Positions 1-9,916 of a stretch of 12,847 nucleotides of DNA are shown here, in pieces. Made by a program: the position numbers and the translations under genes. Within the stretch, counting starts at the first letter, position 1, and each line of letters starts with the position of its first letter. The DNA lies in the NCBI GenBank assembly GCA_046154695.1, contig JBJXFI010000026.1, positions 1 through 12,847 on the forward strand, read 5' to 3'. The notes beneath the pieces were generated by a model. That model was given only the letters and a program-made list of their open reading frames with translations, had not been told where the DNA came from and did no database searches. Source of the stretch: DALYLB01 sp046154695 (GTDB lineage: Bacteria > Acidobacteriota > Blastocatellia > RBC074).

Positions 1-365
<365 letters not shown>

Positions 366-397
366 GAATGGGTTTCCTCTATTTTTTTTGAGAAGAA

Positions 398-1789
<1,392 letters not shown>

Positions 1790-1796
1790 GTGGGTT

Positions 1797-1801
1797 CTCC
1801 T
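1797..1801 (-). promoter_or_regulatory. Ribosome binding site AGGAG for the GTG start of the glutamine-synthetase-family gene
   Basis: The minus strand reads AGGAG here, 7 nt before GTG at 1789, which is ideal spacing and strength. A competing AGGA (1766-1769) lies 6 nt before an in-frame ATG at 1759. Both starts are plausible; the longer and better-isolated SD favours GTG. Confidence 0.5.
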
Positions 1802-1830
1802 GATTCGCGGAGCGTTTGGAGTGCTGCGGA

Positions 1831-3255
<1,425 letters not shown>

Positions 3256-3354
3256 TGAATCCGTTGTGGCGGAGACGCGGATTCCCATGTCCCTGCTGTT
3301 GGTTTCCAAAACTTCAGGAATGCCGGAATTGTGTTGCGTTGCGCGACGCCACGG

Positions 3355-3382
3355 ATTATGTCGCCTGCCGGTGATTTGTCAA
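3355..3382 (-). promoter_or_regulatory. Sigma70-type promoter for the permease/ligase/SDR operon
   Basis: On the minus strand a perfect -35 TTGACA (3377-3382) is followed after 16 nt by CATAAT (3355-3360), five of six matches to the -10 consensus. Expected transcription start is near 3348, giving a leader of roughly 95 nt before ATG 3255. It lies in the 177-bp gap between the RNase HI gene and the permease, so the three-gene operon need not rely on readthrough. This is the only near-consensus promoter I found in the window. Confidence 0.65.
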
Positions 3383-3432
3383 TTCGGGGCGGCGCGGGGT
3401 TTCGAGCGGGGTGAAAGGGATCGGCCGCGGGA

Positions 3433-4194
3433 TCACGGCTGCGATTTATCTTCATAAAAGGCGTCGATTCGCAGGTCGCCGTCGAGGATGGCCTGTCGCG
3501 CGAGTTGGTCGCAGCGTTCGTTCTCGACGTCTCCGGCATGGCCGCGAACCCAGACGAAGGCCACCTTGTGCTGGTCGCAGAGCGCGAGCATCTGTTCCCA
3601 GAGATCGGCGTTGAGGGCCTCTTTCCAGACGGCGGTTTCGCCGTATCCCTCCTTTCGCTTCCAATCCGCGGATCTCCACCGCCGGGCCCAGCCTTTCTCC
3701 ATCGTGTTGACGACATACTTCGAATCCGAATGGAGCGTGACGGCGCACCGGCCGGCGAGCGCCCGCAGCGCGACGACGCAGGCGAGGATCTCCATGCGGT
3801 TGTTGGTCGTCCGGCGAAATCCGCCCGACAACTCCTCGCGCTCTCCATCGTAAAGCAGGACCGCCCCGTATCCGCCCGGGCCCGGATTTCCCGTGCAGGC
3901 GCCGTCGGTGTAGATCGTGACCTGCCGGAGCCCCCTGCCGGCCGCGGGTTTCGGCATCGGGAGCGCGGGCTGGCTTTGCGCCGGAGCGGCGCGGGGCTTG
4001 ATCTCCTCGGCCGCTTGCGGCGGCGGCGCATCGGCCGGTTTCAGGCCAAGATAGGCCTCGGCCTCGTCGAGCGTGGCGAAGCCCTTGTAATCCGCGTTCT
4101 GATAACCATCCACCTGGGCCTTGCATTCGGCCCAGGTGGGAAAGATGCCCGTTTGCCGCCCGCTTCGGACGACGTAGAAGTTCTTTTTCGCCAT
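3433..4194 (-). CDS. rnhA: Ribonuclease HI with N-terminal RNA:DNA-hybrid-binding domain
   Basis: Endonuclease cutting the RNA strand of RNA:DNA hybrids (primer, R-loop and misincorporated ribonucleotide removal), cytoplasmic. 253 aa, about 100 longer than E. coli RNase HI because of an N-terminal viroplasmin/HBD-like domain (about residues 4-50: FYVVRSGRQTGIFPTW...VDGYQNADYKGFATLDEAEAYL). A Pro/Ala-rich linker (about 51-88) follows. The catalytic domain runs from about 90 to 247 with YTDGACTGNPGPGGYG (Asp97), NNRMEI (Glu135), HSDSKYV (Asp157), WVRGHAG (His219) and ENERCDQLA (Asp229), so the full DEDD set and flexible-loop histidine are present. The domain order matches eukaryotic RNase H1 and some Firmicutes enzymes. 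No clear Shine-Dalgarno precedes ATG 4194. It begins 49 nt after the upstream exported-protein gene and may be co-transcribed, with no evident functional link. Confidence 0.96.
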   Translation of the reverse strand: MAKKNFYVVRSGRQTGIFPTWAECKAQVDGYQNADYKGFATLDEAEAYLGLKPADAPPPQAAEEIKPRAAPAQSQPALPMPKPAAGRGLRQVTIYTDGACTGNPGPGGYGAVLLYDGEREELSGGFRRTTNNRMEILACVVALRALAGRCAVTLHSDSKYVVNTMEKGWARRWRSADWKRKEGYGETAVWKEALNADLWEQMLALCDQHKVAFVWVRGHAGDVENERCDQLARQAILDGDLRIDAFYEDKSQP

Positions 4195-4243
4195 GCGGAA
4201 TATGGTGTGCGTAGAAACGGCCCGCTGGTTCGCCGCCCGGCGT

Positions 4244-6019
4244 TTACCGGTTTGCCGAGTCGATCAGCGATCGCAGGCTCTGTTGCAGGGCCAGCCATTT
4301 TCGGTCGGTGCCCTGGACCTGGAGTTTGCGGTTGGTGTCGGGGTTTCGGGATGCCTCTGTCCAGAGCAATTGCGCCGACTGAAGGTCATCGCGAAGCTGG
4401 ACCGCGGATCTGCGCCGCGATTGGGCGGCGAGCGATCCATTGGCCAACTCCCGGGTGGACTGGCTCATAAATCCCAGACTGTCGAGCAACTGCCTCTCGG
4501 CGGCGGAGGGCCTGCGCGTTGCGGTCGAGAAGTCGTAGGACCCGTCGCGGTTGCGATACCCGCCGATTGCGCCGGCGTATTCGGCGCGGACGACCTCCAG
4601 TTCATTCGAGCTGCGCGCGGCGAGCGCCGCCACCGAGGTGGGTGTCGGAGGCTGTCCGCCGCCGGAGCTGCCCGTGCCGCCGGAACTGGGAGGCGGATTC
4701 TGGGGCCGGGCGCCCGATCCTCCGGTGGATCCTCCGGGCGCCCCTCCCGTTGGAGGATAGTAGGGAAAGTCGAGCGTCGATCCGTCGGACGGGGTGCCCC
4801 ATTGGCCGGGGCGAGCCGTCGAAGGCGGGGCCGTTCCACCGCCTGAGCCGGGAGGCCGGCTTGTCGTGGGAGGCTGAGCGCTCCCTCCGCCAAACAGGCC
4901 GCCGCCGCCGGTGTTGCTGATCACAAAGGTCCGCGTCCCGTTCGACCCGTGCACGATCGCCCGGGTGATGGCGCGATTCTGATCCTGCACGATGATGATG
5001 GGCGCCGATGGATGGTCCGTTCGCTTGACGCCCGTGCCGGCCGGCGGGACGCCGCGGGCCCAGGCCTCGATCGTATCTCCCCGGTTTAGGTGGTGGGTGA
5101 AGATGCGCCAGCCGCTGGTCGGGGTCTCCGCCGTGATGAAGATGCGCAGGTAGCCGTCGGCTCCCCGCTCGGCATGCACATCATAGACCTTCACCTGTCC
5201 GGGGATCGTGCGAAGCTCGTTCGGATCGAGAGAAGGAGTCTGCACGCCTCCGCTCGCTCCGGAGTCGAGCGGCGTTTGCCGCCCGCCTGCGTACCAGGGA
5301 GCGCCGGGACGGTAGGGACGGCTCAACTCGAGGCCGACCAACTGCCCCTCCTCGACGACGGCCTCCTTGCCTTTCATCAGAAGCGCGGCCGTCAGGCCGG
5401 CGGCGGCGCCGATGCCGCTCGCGGCCAGCAGGCTCGTCCCCGCGATCACGCCGATCGTCGCGCCCGCGCCCGCGCCGCCGCCGACAAAGACGATGTCGCG
5501 CTTGGTCAGCGATCCGCCCTTCCAGTTCCCCTCGCTATCGAGCCGTTTTCGGTCGCTGGCATCGGCTGCGGTCAGATACCCGGTGATGGGAGTCTTCTTC
5601 CCGTCCAGATACAAGCTGTCGAAATTGATGCCGATCACTCCCGACCGGCGTCGCCACTTTGCCGGCTCGGCCCGGGTGACGTGCCCCTCGATAATGGTCC
5701 CCTCCAGAATCAGAGTCTGCCCATTGGCGTCGATGACGGGTTTGTCCACGATTGCCGTGAAACGGTCGCTCTTGAGCGCGCGGTCCGATTCCAGCCGTTT
5801 CTCCATTCGCAAAATCAGGACATACCCTTCCGGCAGCTCCCTCGCTCCCGCGGGCAGGATCATCGCGCCTTCCAGATCCCGCTGCGGCGGCCGGATCATG
5901 CGCGACCGGTCCTGTCCCCTTGCCGGATTGAGCGGCGCCAGCGCTGAACACAGAAGGGCGGTCACCAGCATCCCTGTGATTCCCGCCCTCGTTTTACGAA
6001 GCCCAAGCAATCTCTTCAT
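4244..6019 (-). CDS. Exported protein of unknown function: beta-domain, glycine zipper, Gly/Pro-rich linker, helical C-terminus
   Basis: I do not recognise a named family. 591 aa, ATG 6019, with a strong GAGGT ribosome site 7 nt upstream. A signal peptide is clear: basic MKRLLGLRKTR, hydrophobic 13-30, and likely cleavage ARG|Q near 35/36. Regions: about 60-150 is a beta-rich segment (LPEGYVLILRMEKRLESD... DRFTAIVDKPV...LILEGTIIEGHV) that resembles the TrbI/VirB10-like 'settable value' barrel seen in many envelope proteins; that likeness is by eye only. About 178-215 is an Ala/Gly glycine-zipper (FVGGGAGAGATIGVIAGTSL...), possibly membrane-inserting. About 274-370 is a second beta-rich segment. 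About 370-460 is low-complexity Gly/Pro/Ser linker. About 464-591 is mostly helical, charged, ending in repeated basic/Gln-rich helices. Probably periplasmic or outer-envelope. It is the first gene leftward from a divergent gap and precedes RNase HI by 49 nt. Confidence 0.85.
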   Translation of the reverse strand: MKRLLGLRKTRAGITGMLVTALLCSALAPLNPARGQDRSRMIRPPQRDLEGAMILPAGARELPEGYVLILRMEKRLESDRALKSDRFTAIVDKPVIDANGQTLILEGTIIEGHVTRAEPAKWRRRSGVIGINFDSLYLDGKKTPITGYLTAADASDRKRLDSEGNWKGGSLTKRDIVFVGGGAGAGATIGVIAGTSLLAASGIGAAAGLTAALLMKGKEAVVEEGQLVGLELSRPYRPGAPWYAGGRQTPLDSGASGGVQTPSLDPNELRTIPGQVKVYDVHAERGADGYLRIFITAETPTSGWRIFTHHLNRGDTIEAWARGVPPAGTGVKRTDHPSAPIIIVQDQNRAITRAIVHGSNGTRTFVISNTGGGGLFGGGSAQPPTTSRPPGSGGGTAPPSTARPGQWGTPSDGSTLDFPYYPPTGGAPGGSTGGSGARPQNPPPSSGGTGSSGGGQPPTPTSVAALAARSSNELEVVRAEYAGAIGGYRNRDGSYDFSTATRRPSAAERQLLDSLGFMSQSTRELANGSLAAQSRRRSAVQLRDDLQSAQLLWTEASRNPDTNRKLQVQGTDRKWLALQQSLRSLIDSANR

Positions 6020-6068
6020 ACCCGTTACCTCACGATCGGCCCATCATCCATGCATGGCCGGAAAAGGC

Positions 6069-6149
6069 GTCTTCGCTTTCGCGCGCGGGACAGCCACGGC
6101 GGCATGGCATCGCGCGGAGCGATGCCATCTCCCGCAGGCGCACGAAGAC
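6069..6149. repeat. 81-bp nested imperfect palindrome (cruciform or structured RNA)
   Basis: The centre is a perfect 10-bp stem ATGGCATCGC (6104-6113) / GCGATGCCAT (6119-6128) with a 5-nt loop. Outside it, GCGGGA (6085-6090) pairs with TCCCGC (6130-6135), GCGC (6081-6084) with GCGC (6138-6141), and GTCTTCG (6069-6075) with CGAAGAC (6143-6149), with small bulges and one 13-nt unpaired stretch on the left. The nesting of four segments is unlikely by chance. It has no following T-run, so it does not look like an ordinary terminator. It could be a REP-like extragenic repeat, an operator region or a structured leader for the minus-strand gene that starts at 6019. Confidence 0.6.
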
Positions 6150-6185
6150 CAGAAGATACAGGCAAGGGGGTGAAAGAATTTCGGT

Positions 6186-6213
6186 TTGCTTATCGTCGGG
6201 GCAAGTGTATGAT
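6186..6213 (+). promoter_or_regulatory. Weak promoter candidate for the kinase-murQ pair
   Basis: TATGAT (6208-6213) matches the -10 consensus at five of six positions and is preceded after 16 nt by TTGCTT (6186-6191), a poor -35. The resulting leader would exceed 200 nt. Offered only as the best candidate in the gap. Confidence 0.25.
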
Positions 6214-6436
6214 GCCTGTCAGGTCTTGTAAAGGCCGTATTTTGCAGGACATCAAGTCATTGACGCTCTGACCGCCCCAAACCCGAACCGTTGCGCGATG
6301 AACCGAGAACCTTGAAATCCGTGGTCGAGGATCGCCGGGGGAGCACTCTCCCCGATTTTCGCCCCCTTATCCGAACCCCCGAGTTATGAATGCAGTAGGG
6401 ACCCCCGATTCGACTCTTCCCGAGAATCGCACACAC

Positions 6437-7375
6437 ATGTCCGCGGAGCGCACGGATCATTACTGGTTGGGGATCGACGGCGGTGGAACGAATTGCCGCG
6501 CGGCCGTTGTGGATGATGCCGGGGATGTTCGCGGCGAGGGGCGGGCCGAAGCGGCCAACTTCATCCGCGTGGGAGTGGAGACGGCGATCCTCCACATCCG
6601 GCAGGCGGTCGAGGAGGCCTGCGAGCAGGCTGGAATCCCGGCTTCGCGGCTCTCCGCGGCGTGCATCGGGCTGGCGGGAACGTCGCATCCCGATCATCAC
6701 CGGCAGATGCTGGCGGCATTGAGGGAGGCGCTGCCGATTCCCGAGATCGCGCTGGAAACCGATGCCCGCGTCGCGCTCGCCGGGGCGACCGGTAATCTGC
6801 CCGGCATCGTGATCATTGCCGGAACCGGATCGATTGCCTGCGGCATCAATGCGCGCGGGCGATTTGCGCGCGCCGGCGGGTGGGGGCCGACGATGGGCGA
6901 TGAGGGCAGCGGATCCTATATCGGCCGCCGCGCGCTCGAAGCCATTGTCATGGCGTATGACTATCGCGGAGAACCGACCGCGATGATGGAGCCGGTTCTT
7001 CGCCATTTCGGCGTCTCCTCGCCGCTCGAGCTTCCTCCCGTGATTTATGACGAACCGGACCGGGCGGCGCGCGAGATTGCGCAGCTCTCGAAGATCGCCG
7101 TTCAGGCCGCGCGGGAAGGCGATTCGGTCGCGATGGGGATTCTGCGCGATGCCGCCGACGAACTCGCCAGGGCCGCCGTCGCCGTCATCGAGCAGTTGCG
7201 CATGGAGGGTGACTCCTTTCAGGTCGCCTATGTCGGCGGCGTCTTCGAGGCGGGCGAACTGATTCTCGCGCCCCTGCGCGAGGAGATTCTCAAGGCCGCG
7301 CCGAATGCCCGCATCGAACCTCCAATCGATCCTCCCGTCATCGGCGCCGTCCGGATGGCCCGGGCCTTGCGCTAG
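6437..7375 (+). CDS. BadF/BcrA-type ATPase, amino-sugar kinase (N-acetylglucosamine / N-acetylmuramic acid kinase, MurK-like)
   Basis: Sugar kinase of the ASKHA fold, expected to phosphorylate the C6 hydroxyl of GlcNAc and/or MurNAc in the cytoplasm. 312 aa from ATG 6437, the usual size for the family. Seen: phosphate-1 motif WLGIDGGGTNCRAAVVD close to the N-terminus, LAGTSHPD, phosphate-2-like ETDARVALAG, IVIIAGTGSIACGI, the conserved GGWGPTMGDEGSGSYIGRRAL segment, and the adenosine-binding VAYVGGVFEAG near the C-terminus. It lies 29 nt before murQ on the same strand. In the known Clostridium pair MurK-MurQ, the kinase makes MurNAc-6-phosphate and the etherase cleaves it, so the context favours a dual or MurNAc specificity; sequence alone does not decide. 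An upstream ATG at 6386 would add 17 residues, but those codons look non-coding. Neither start has a clear ribosome site. Confidence 0.88.
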   Translation: MSAERTDHYWLGIDGGGTNCRAAVVDDAGDVRGEGRAEAANFIRVGVETAILHIRQAVEEACEQAGIPASRLSAACIGLAGTSHPDHHRQMLAALREALPIPEIALETDARVALAGATGNLPGIVIIAGTGSIACGINARGRFARAGGWGPTMGDEGSGSYIGRRALEAIVMAYDYRGEPTAMMEPVLRHFGVSSPLELPPVIYDEPDRAAREIAQLSKIAVQAAREGDSVAMGILRDAADELARAAVAVIEQLRMEGDSFQVAYVGGVFEAGELILAPLREEILKAAPNARIEPPIDPPVIGAVRMARALR

Positions 7376-7404
7376 GACTGGAGCCCCGGCCCCCTGAATC
7401 AGGT

Positions 7405-8295
7405 ATGACCACAACCGAACAAAGCAATCCCAACACAGCGCGGATCGACCAACTCTCCACGCTCGAAGCGCTGGCGATCGTCAATGCCGAGGACCGAAAG
7501 GTCGCGGAAGCCGTCGAGCGGGCGCTGCCCGTCATCGCGCGCGCGGTCGATGCGATCGTCGAGCGGCTGCGGGCCGGCGGAAGGCTCTTCTATGTGGGCA
7601 CGGGAACGAGCGGCCGGCTGGGCGTGCTCGATGCCTCGGAGTGTCCCCCGACCTTCGGCGTCTCGCCGGAAGTGGTGCAGGGAATCATCGCGGGCGGGTA
7701 TGAGGCCTGTTACAGGGCCGTGGAGGCGTCGGAGGATGATCGCGCCGCGGGGGCCGCGGATCTGCGTGCGCGCGGCGTCTCGGCCGCGGACGCGGTCGTC
7801 GGCATCGCGGCCAGCGGGCGCACGCCGTACACGATCGGCGCGGTCGAATACGCGCGCGGCGCCGGCGCCCTGACCCTGTGCGTCACCTGCAACGCGGGAA
7901 CCGCCCTCGCCGCCGCGGTCGAAATTCCGATCGAGCCCATTGTCGGCCCCGAGGTCATCGCCGGCTCGACGCGCTTGAAATCGGGCACCGCGCAGAAACT
8001 GGTTCTCAATATGCTCTCGACCATGGCCATGATCCGGCTCGGGTATGTCAGGGGCAATCGAATGTCGAACGTCCATACCGGGAACGTCAAGCTGCGCGAA
8101 CGCGCCGTCGGCATCCTGATGTCCGAGTGCGGCCTCGATGAGCCGGCCGCCCGCGCCGCGCTCGAATCCTCCGAATGGAGCCTGCCCGTCGCGCTCGTCA
8201 TGCATCAGGCCGGCGCCTCCCGCGAAGCCGCCCAGGCCGCCCTCCACCGAAACAACGCGATTGTCGCGCGCGCCGTCGCTGAGCTGAAAGCATAG
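7405..8295 (+). CDS. murQ: N-acetylmuramic acid 6-phosphate etherase
   Basis: Cleaves the lactyl ether of MurNAc-6-phosphate, giving GlcNAc-6-phosphate and D-lactate, in peptidoglycan recycling or scavenging. 296 aa versus 298 for E. coli MurQ, full length. Seen: N-terminal IDQLSTLEAL, the SIS-domain signature GTGTSGRLGVLDASECPPTFG starting at residue 65, GIAASGRTPYTIGAVEYA (133-150), IVGPEVIAGSTRLKSGTAQK (179-198) and LVLNMLSTMAMIRLGYV. Glu79 and Glu110 align by eye with the E. coli catalytic Glu83 and Glu114. The start at 7405 gives the MTTTEQSNP leader usual in relatives. No strong Shine-Dalgarno is visible; translation may depend on the kinase gene 29 nt upstream. It converges with the sugar ABC ATPase gene, 23 nt away, over a GC-rich hairpin. 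No MurNAc transporter or GlcNAc-6-P deacetylase lies beside it. Confidence 0.97.
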   Translation: MTTTEQSNPNTARIDQLSTLEALAIVNAEDRKVAEAVERALPVIARAVDAIVERLRAGGRLFYVGTGTSGRLGVLDASECPPTFGVSPEVVQGIIAGGYEACYRAVEASEDDRAAGAADLRARGVSAADAVVGIAASGRTPYTIGAVEYARGAGALTLCVTCNAGTALAAAVEIPIEPIVGPEVIAGSTRLKSGTAQKLVLNMLSTMAMIRLGYVRGNRMSNVHTGNVKLRERAVGILMSECGLDEPAARAALESSEWSLPVALVMHQAGASREAAQAALHRNNAIVARAVAELKA

Positions 8296-8297
8296 CG

Positions 8298-8318
8298 AGC
8301 GCGCCCGTCGCGCGCGCT
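8298..8318. terminator. GC-rich hairpin between convergent genes, possible bidirectional terminator
   Basis: AGCGCGC (8298-8304) and GCGCGCT (8312-8318) form a perfect 7-bp stem with a 7-nt loop, filling the 23-bp gap between murQ and the ABC ATPase stop. There is no T-run on either side, so intrinsic termination is uncertain. Confidence 0.4.
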
Positions 8319-9827
8319 TCATTCGTTGTGGCCGAGCGCGAGAGAGAGCACCCGCTGCCGCGTCGCCTGCGCGCGGTCGAGCACGTCCATGACGGCTCCG
8401 TTGTGCATGACGGCGATGCGATCGCTCATGCCGAGGATTTCAGGAAGTTCGGAAGAGATGAGCAGGATGGCCATGCCCCGGGCGGCGAGGTCGCGCATCA
8501 GGGCGTGAATCTCGGCTTTCGCGCCCACATCGATGCCCTGGGTCGGCTCGTCGAGGATGAGCGCGCGGGGCTCGGTTGCGAGCCACCGGCTCAGCGCGAC
8601 CTTTTGTTGATTGCCGCCCGAGAGGTTTCCGGCCGGCGTGAAGATCGCGGGCGTTTTGACGGCGAATCGCTCGATGTAGCTTCGCGCGAGGTCGCGTTCG
8701 CGGGCGAAGTCGAGCGCCCCGCCATGCGCGATCCGATCCAGCGAGGCGAGCGAGACGTTCTGGCTGATGGGCATCTCGAGCACGACGCCGTGGCGGCGCC
8801 GATCTTCGGGCACATAGGCGATGCCGTGACGGATCGCGTCCGTGGGGGCGTCGATTCGGACGGGCGCCCCGTTCATCCGGATTTCGCCCTCATCGATGGG
8901 CGTCAGACCGAAGATCGCGCGCGCCAGTTCCGTCCTTCCGGCTCCGACCAGGCCCGCGAGGCCGAGGATCTCGCCGGCGCGGATCGCCAGATTCACGCCG
9001 CGAATGTTGGCGGCCCGGCTGCCGAGGTTGCGCAATTCCAGCACGATGTCGCCGAGCGGGGCCTCCCGCATCGGCCCTTTGGAAAAGACCGCTGAGATCT
9101 CGCGTCCGACCATCAGCCGGATCAATTCCTGTCGATCGACCTCGTCCATGCGGCGGGTCTCGATCGTCTCGCCGTCCCGCAGCACCGTCACGCGATCGGC
9201 GATCACGGGCAGCTCCTCCAACCGGTGCGAGATATAGATCAGGCCGACGCCGCGCGCGCGAAGATCGCGGATCACGCGAAACAGATTTTGCGTGTCCTCT
9301 TCGGAAAGCGAGGCTGTCGGTTCGTCGAGGACCAGCAGTTTCGCCTCGGCGCCGACGGCGCGCGCGATCTCGACGAGCTGTTGCTGCGGCATCGAGAGCT
9401 CGGCCGCGGTCGTCTCGGGGTCGATCTTTGCGCCGACCCGGGCCAGCAGCCCCGCCGCCTGCCGCCGCCGGTCGCGCCACCGAATCCGCCGCCAGAGGCC
9501 CCGGCTCTCCAGCCCGAGCGCGATGTTCTCGGTGACGGTCAGCTCCGGAAAGAGCGCGGGCTGCTGATAGATCGCCGCCATCCCGCGCGCCCGCGCCAGA
9601 TGCGGCGAGTTGTGCGTGATCGGCTCGCCGTTGTAGCGAATCTCGCCGCCGTCGGCCTCGACCGCGCCCGTGATGATCTTTATCAGCGTCGATTTTCCCG
9701 CGCCGTTCTCCCCGATGAGGGCGTGCACCTCTCCCGCGCGCAGCTCGAACGACGCGGATTTCAGCGCCTGCACGCCGGCATACGATTTCGTGATCCCGGA
9801 AGCGCGAAGAAGGATGGATTCAGTCAT
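8319..9827 (-). CDS. Sugar ABC transporter ATP-binding protein, RbsA/MglA class, probable rhamnose importer subunit
   Basis: Fused two-domain ATPase powering a monosaccharide importer at the cytoplasmic face of the membrane. 502 aa, typical for the class. NBD1: Walker A GENGAGKST (39-47), degenerate signature LSMPQQQ (144-150), Walker B LLVLDEPTASL (164-174), H-loop His201. NBD2: degenerate Walker A GLVGAGRTE (292-300, Arg in place of Lys), full signature LSGGNQQK (402-409), Walker B LILDEPTQGID (423-433), and SSELPEILG near 458-466. This alternation of one good and one degenerate site is normal in RbsA/MglA/XylG proteins. It follows the rhamnulokinase gene by 42 nt on the same strand, so rhamnose is the likely cargo (compare RhaT of the Rhizobium rhaSTPQ system). 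Its permease and binding-protein partners are absent from the window. No clear ribosome site precedes ATG 9827. Confidence 0.94.
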   Translation of the reverse strand: MTESILLRASGITKSYAGVQALKSASFELRAGEVHALIGENGAGKSTLIKIITGAVEADGGEIRYNGEPITHNSPHLARARGMAAIYQQPALFPELTVTENIALGLESRGLWRRIRWRDRRRQAAGLLARVGAKIDPETTAAELSMPQQQLVEIARAVGAEAKLLVLDEPTASLSEEDTQNLFRVIRDLRARGVGLIYISHRLEELPVIADRVTVLRDGETIETRRMDEVDRQELIRLMVGREISAVFSKGPMREAPLGDIVLELRNLGSRAANIRGVNLAIRAGEILGLAGLVGAGRTELARAIFGLTPIDEGEIRMNGAPVRIDAPTDAIRHGIAYVPEDRRRHGVVLEMPISQNVSLASLDRIAHGGALDFARERDLARSYIERFAVKTPAIFTPAGNLSGGNQQKVALSRWLATEPRALILDEPTQGIDVGAKAEIHALMRDLAARGMAILLISSELPEILGMSDRIAVMHNGAVMDVLDRAQATRQRVLSLALGHNE

Positions 9828-9844
9828 GGTCGATTGTCGGAAAC

Positions 9845-9916
9845 CGTTCGGAGTTCCGCGTTTACGCGGTCAATTTGCGGCGCCCGTTCGACCGCCTGAA
9901 GGCGGAACTCCGAACG
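9845..9916. repeat. 72-bp palindromic repeat element with perfect 15-bp inverted ends, overlapping the rhaB 3' end
   Basis: CGTTCGGAGTTCCGC (9845-9859) is perfectly inverted at 9902-9916. Inside are two short hairpins: CCGCG-TTTA-CGCGG (9856-9869) and CCGCC-TGAA-GGCGG (9892-9905). The same core occurs at 12716-12730, with 18 bp of identity (cgttcggagttccgcctt) to the right arm read on the minus strand. The element supplies the stop codon and last residues of rhamnulokinase and ends shortly before the ABC ATPase start. It resembles a REP/MITE-like mobile palindrome; no transposase is present. Confidence 0.8.

Larger units (their letters stand above)
6020..6436. other. Divergent intergenic region without a supported gene
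   Basis: This 417-bp gap separates the minus-strand exported protein from the plus-strand kinase. It holds a large nested palindrome (6069-6149), a weak plus-strand promoter candidate (6186-6213) and short open frames with no family resemblance. The stretch from about 6250 to 6436 is moderately GC-rich and shows no convincing structure. An in-frame ATG at 6386 could extend the kinase by 17 residues, but those codons have poor third-position GC compared with the gene body. Confidence 0.6.

Noticed and set aside
3505..4470. Plus-strand open frame crossing the RNase HI and exported-protein genes
   Set aside because: It spans two genes on the opposite strand and shows no recognisable domain.
6260..6265. 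TTGACG as a -35 box for the kinase gene
   Set aside because: No AT-rich -10 box lies 15-19 nt downstream; that stretch is GC-rich.
6257..7414. Minus-strand open frame (385 codons) opposite the amino-sugar kinase
   Set aside because: Shadow of the kinase gene, whose ATP-binding motifs are clear on the plus strand.
8298..8318. Member of the repeat family found at 9845
   Set aside because: The hairpin shares only GC-rich composition and does not contain the GGAGTTCC core.
7399..8322. Minus-strand open frame (307 codons) opposite murQ
   Set aside because: Shadow of murQ, which is full length and highly characteristic.
9292..9567. Small plus-strand open frames inside the ABC ATPase gene
   Set aside because: Ser/Ala-rich shadows with no motif or ribosome site, inside a fully conserved ATPase.
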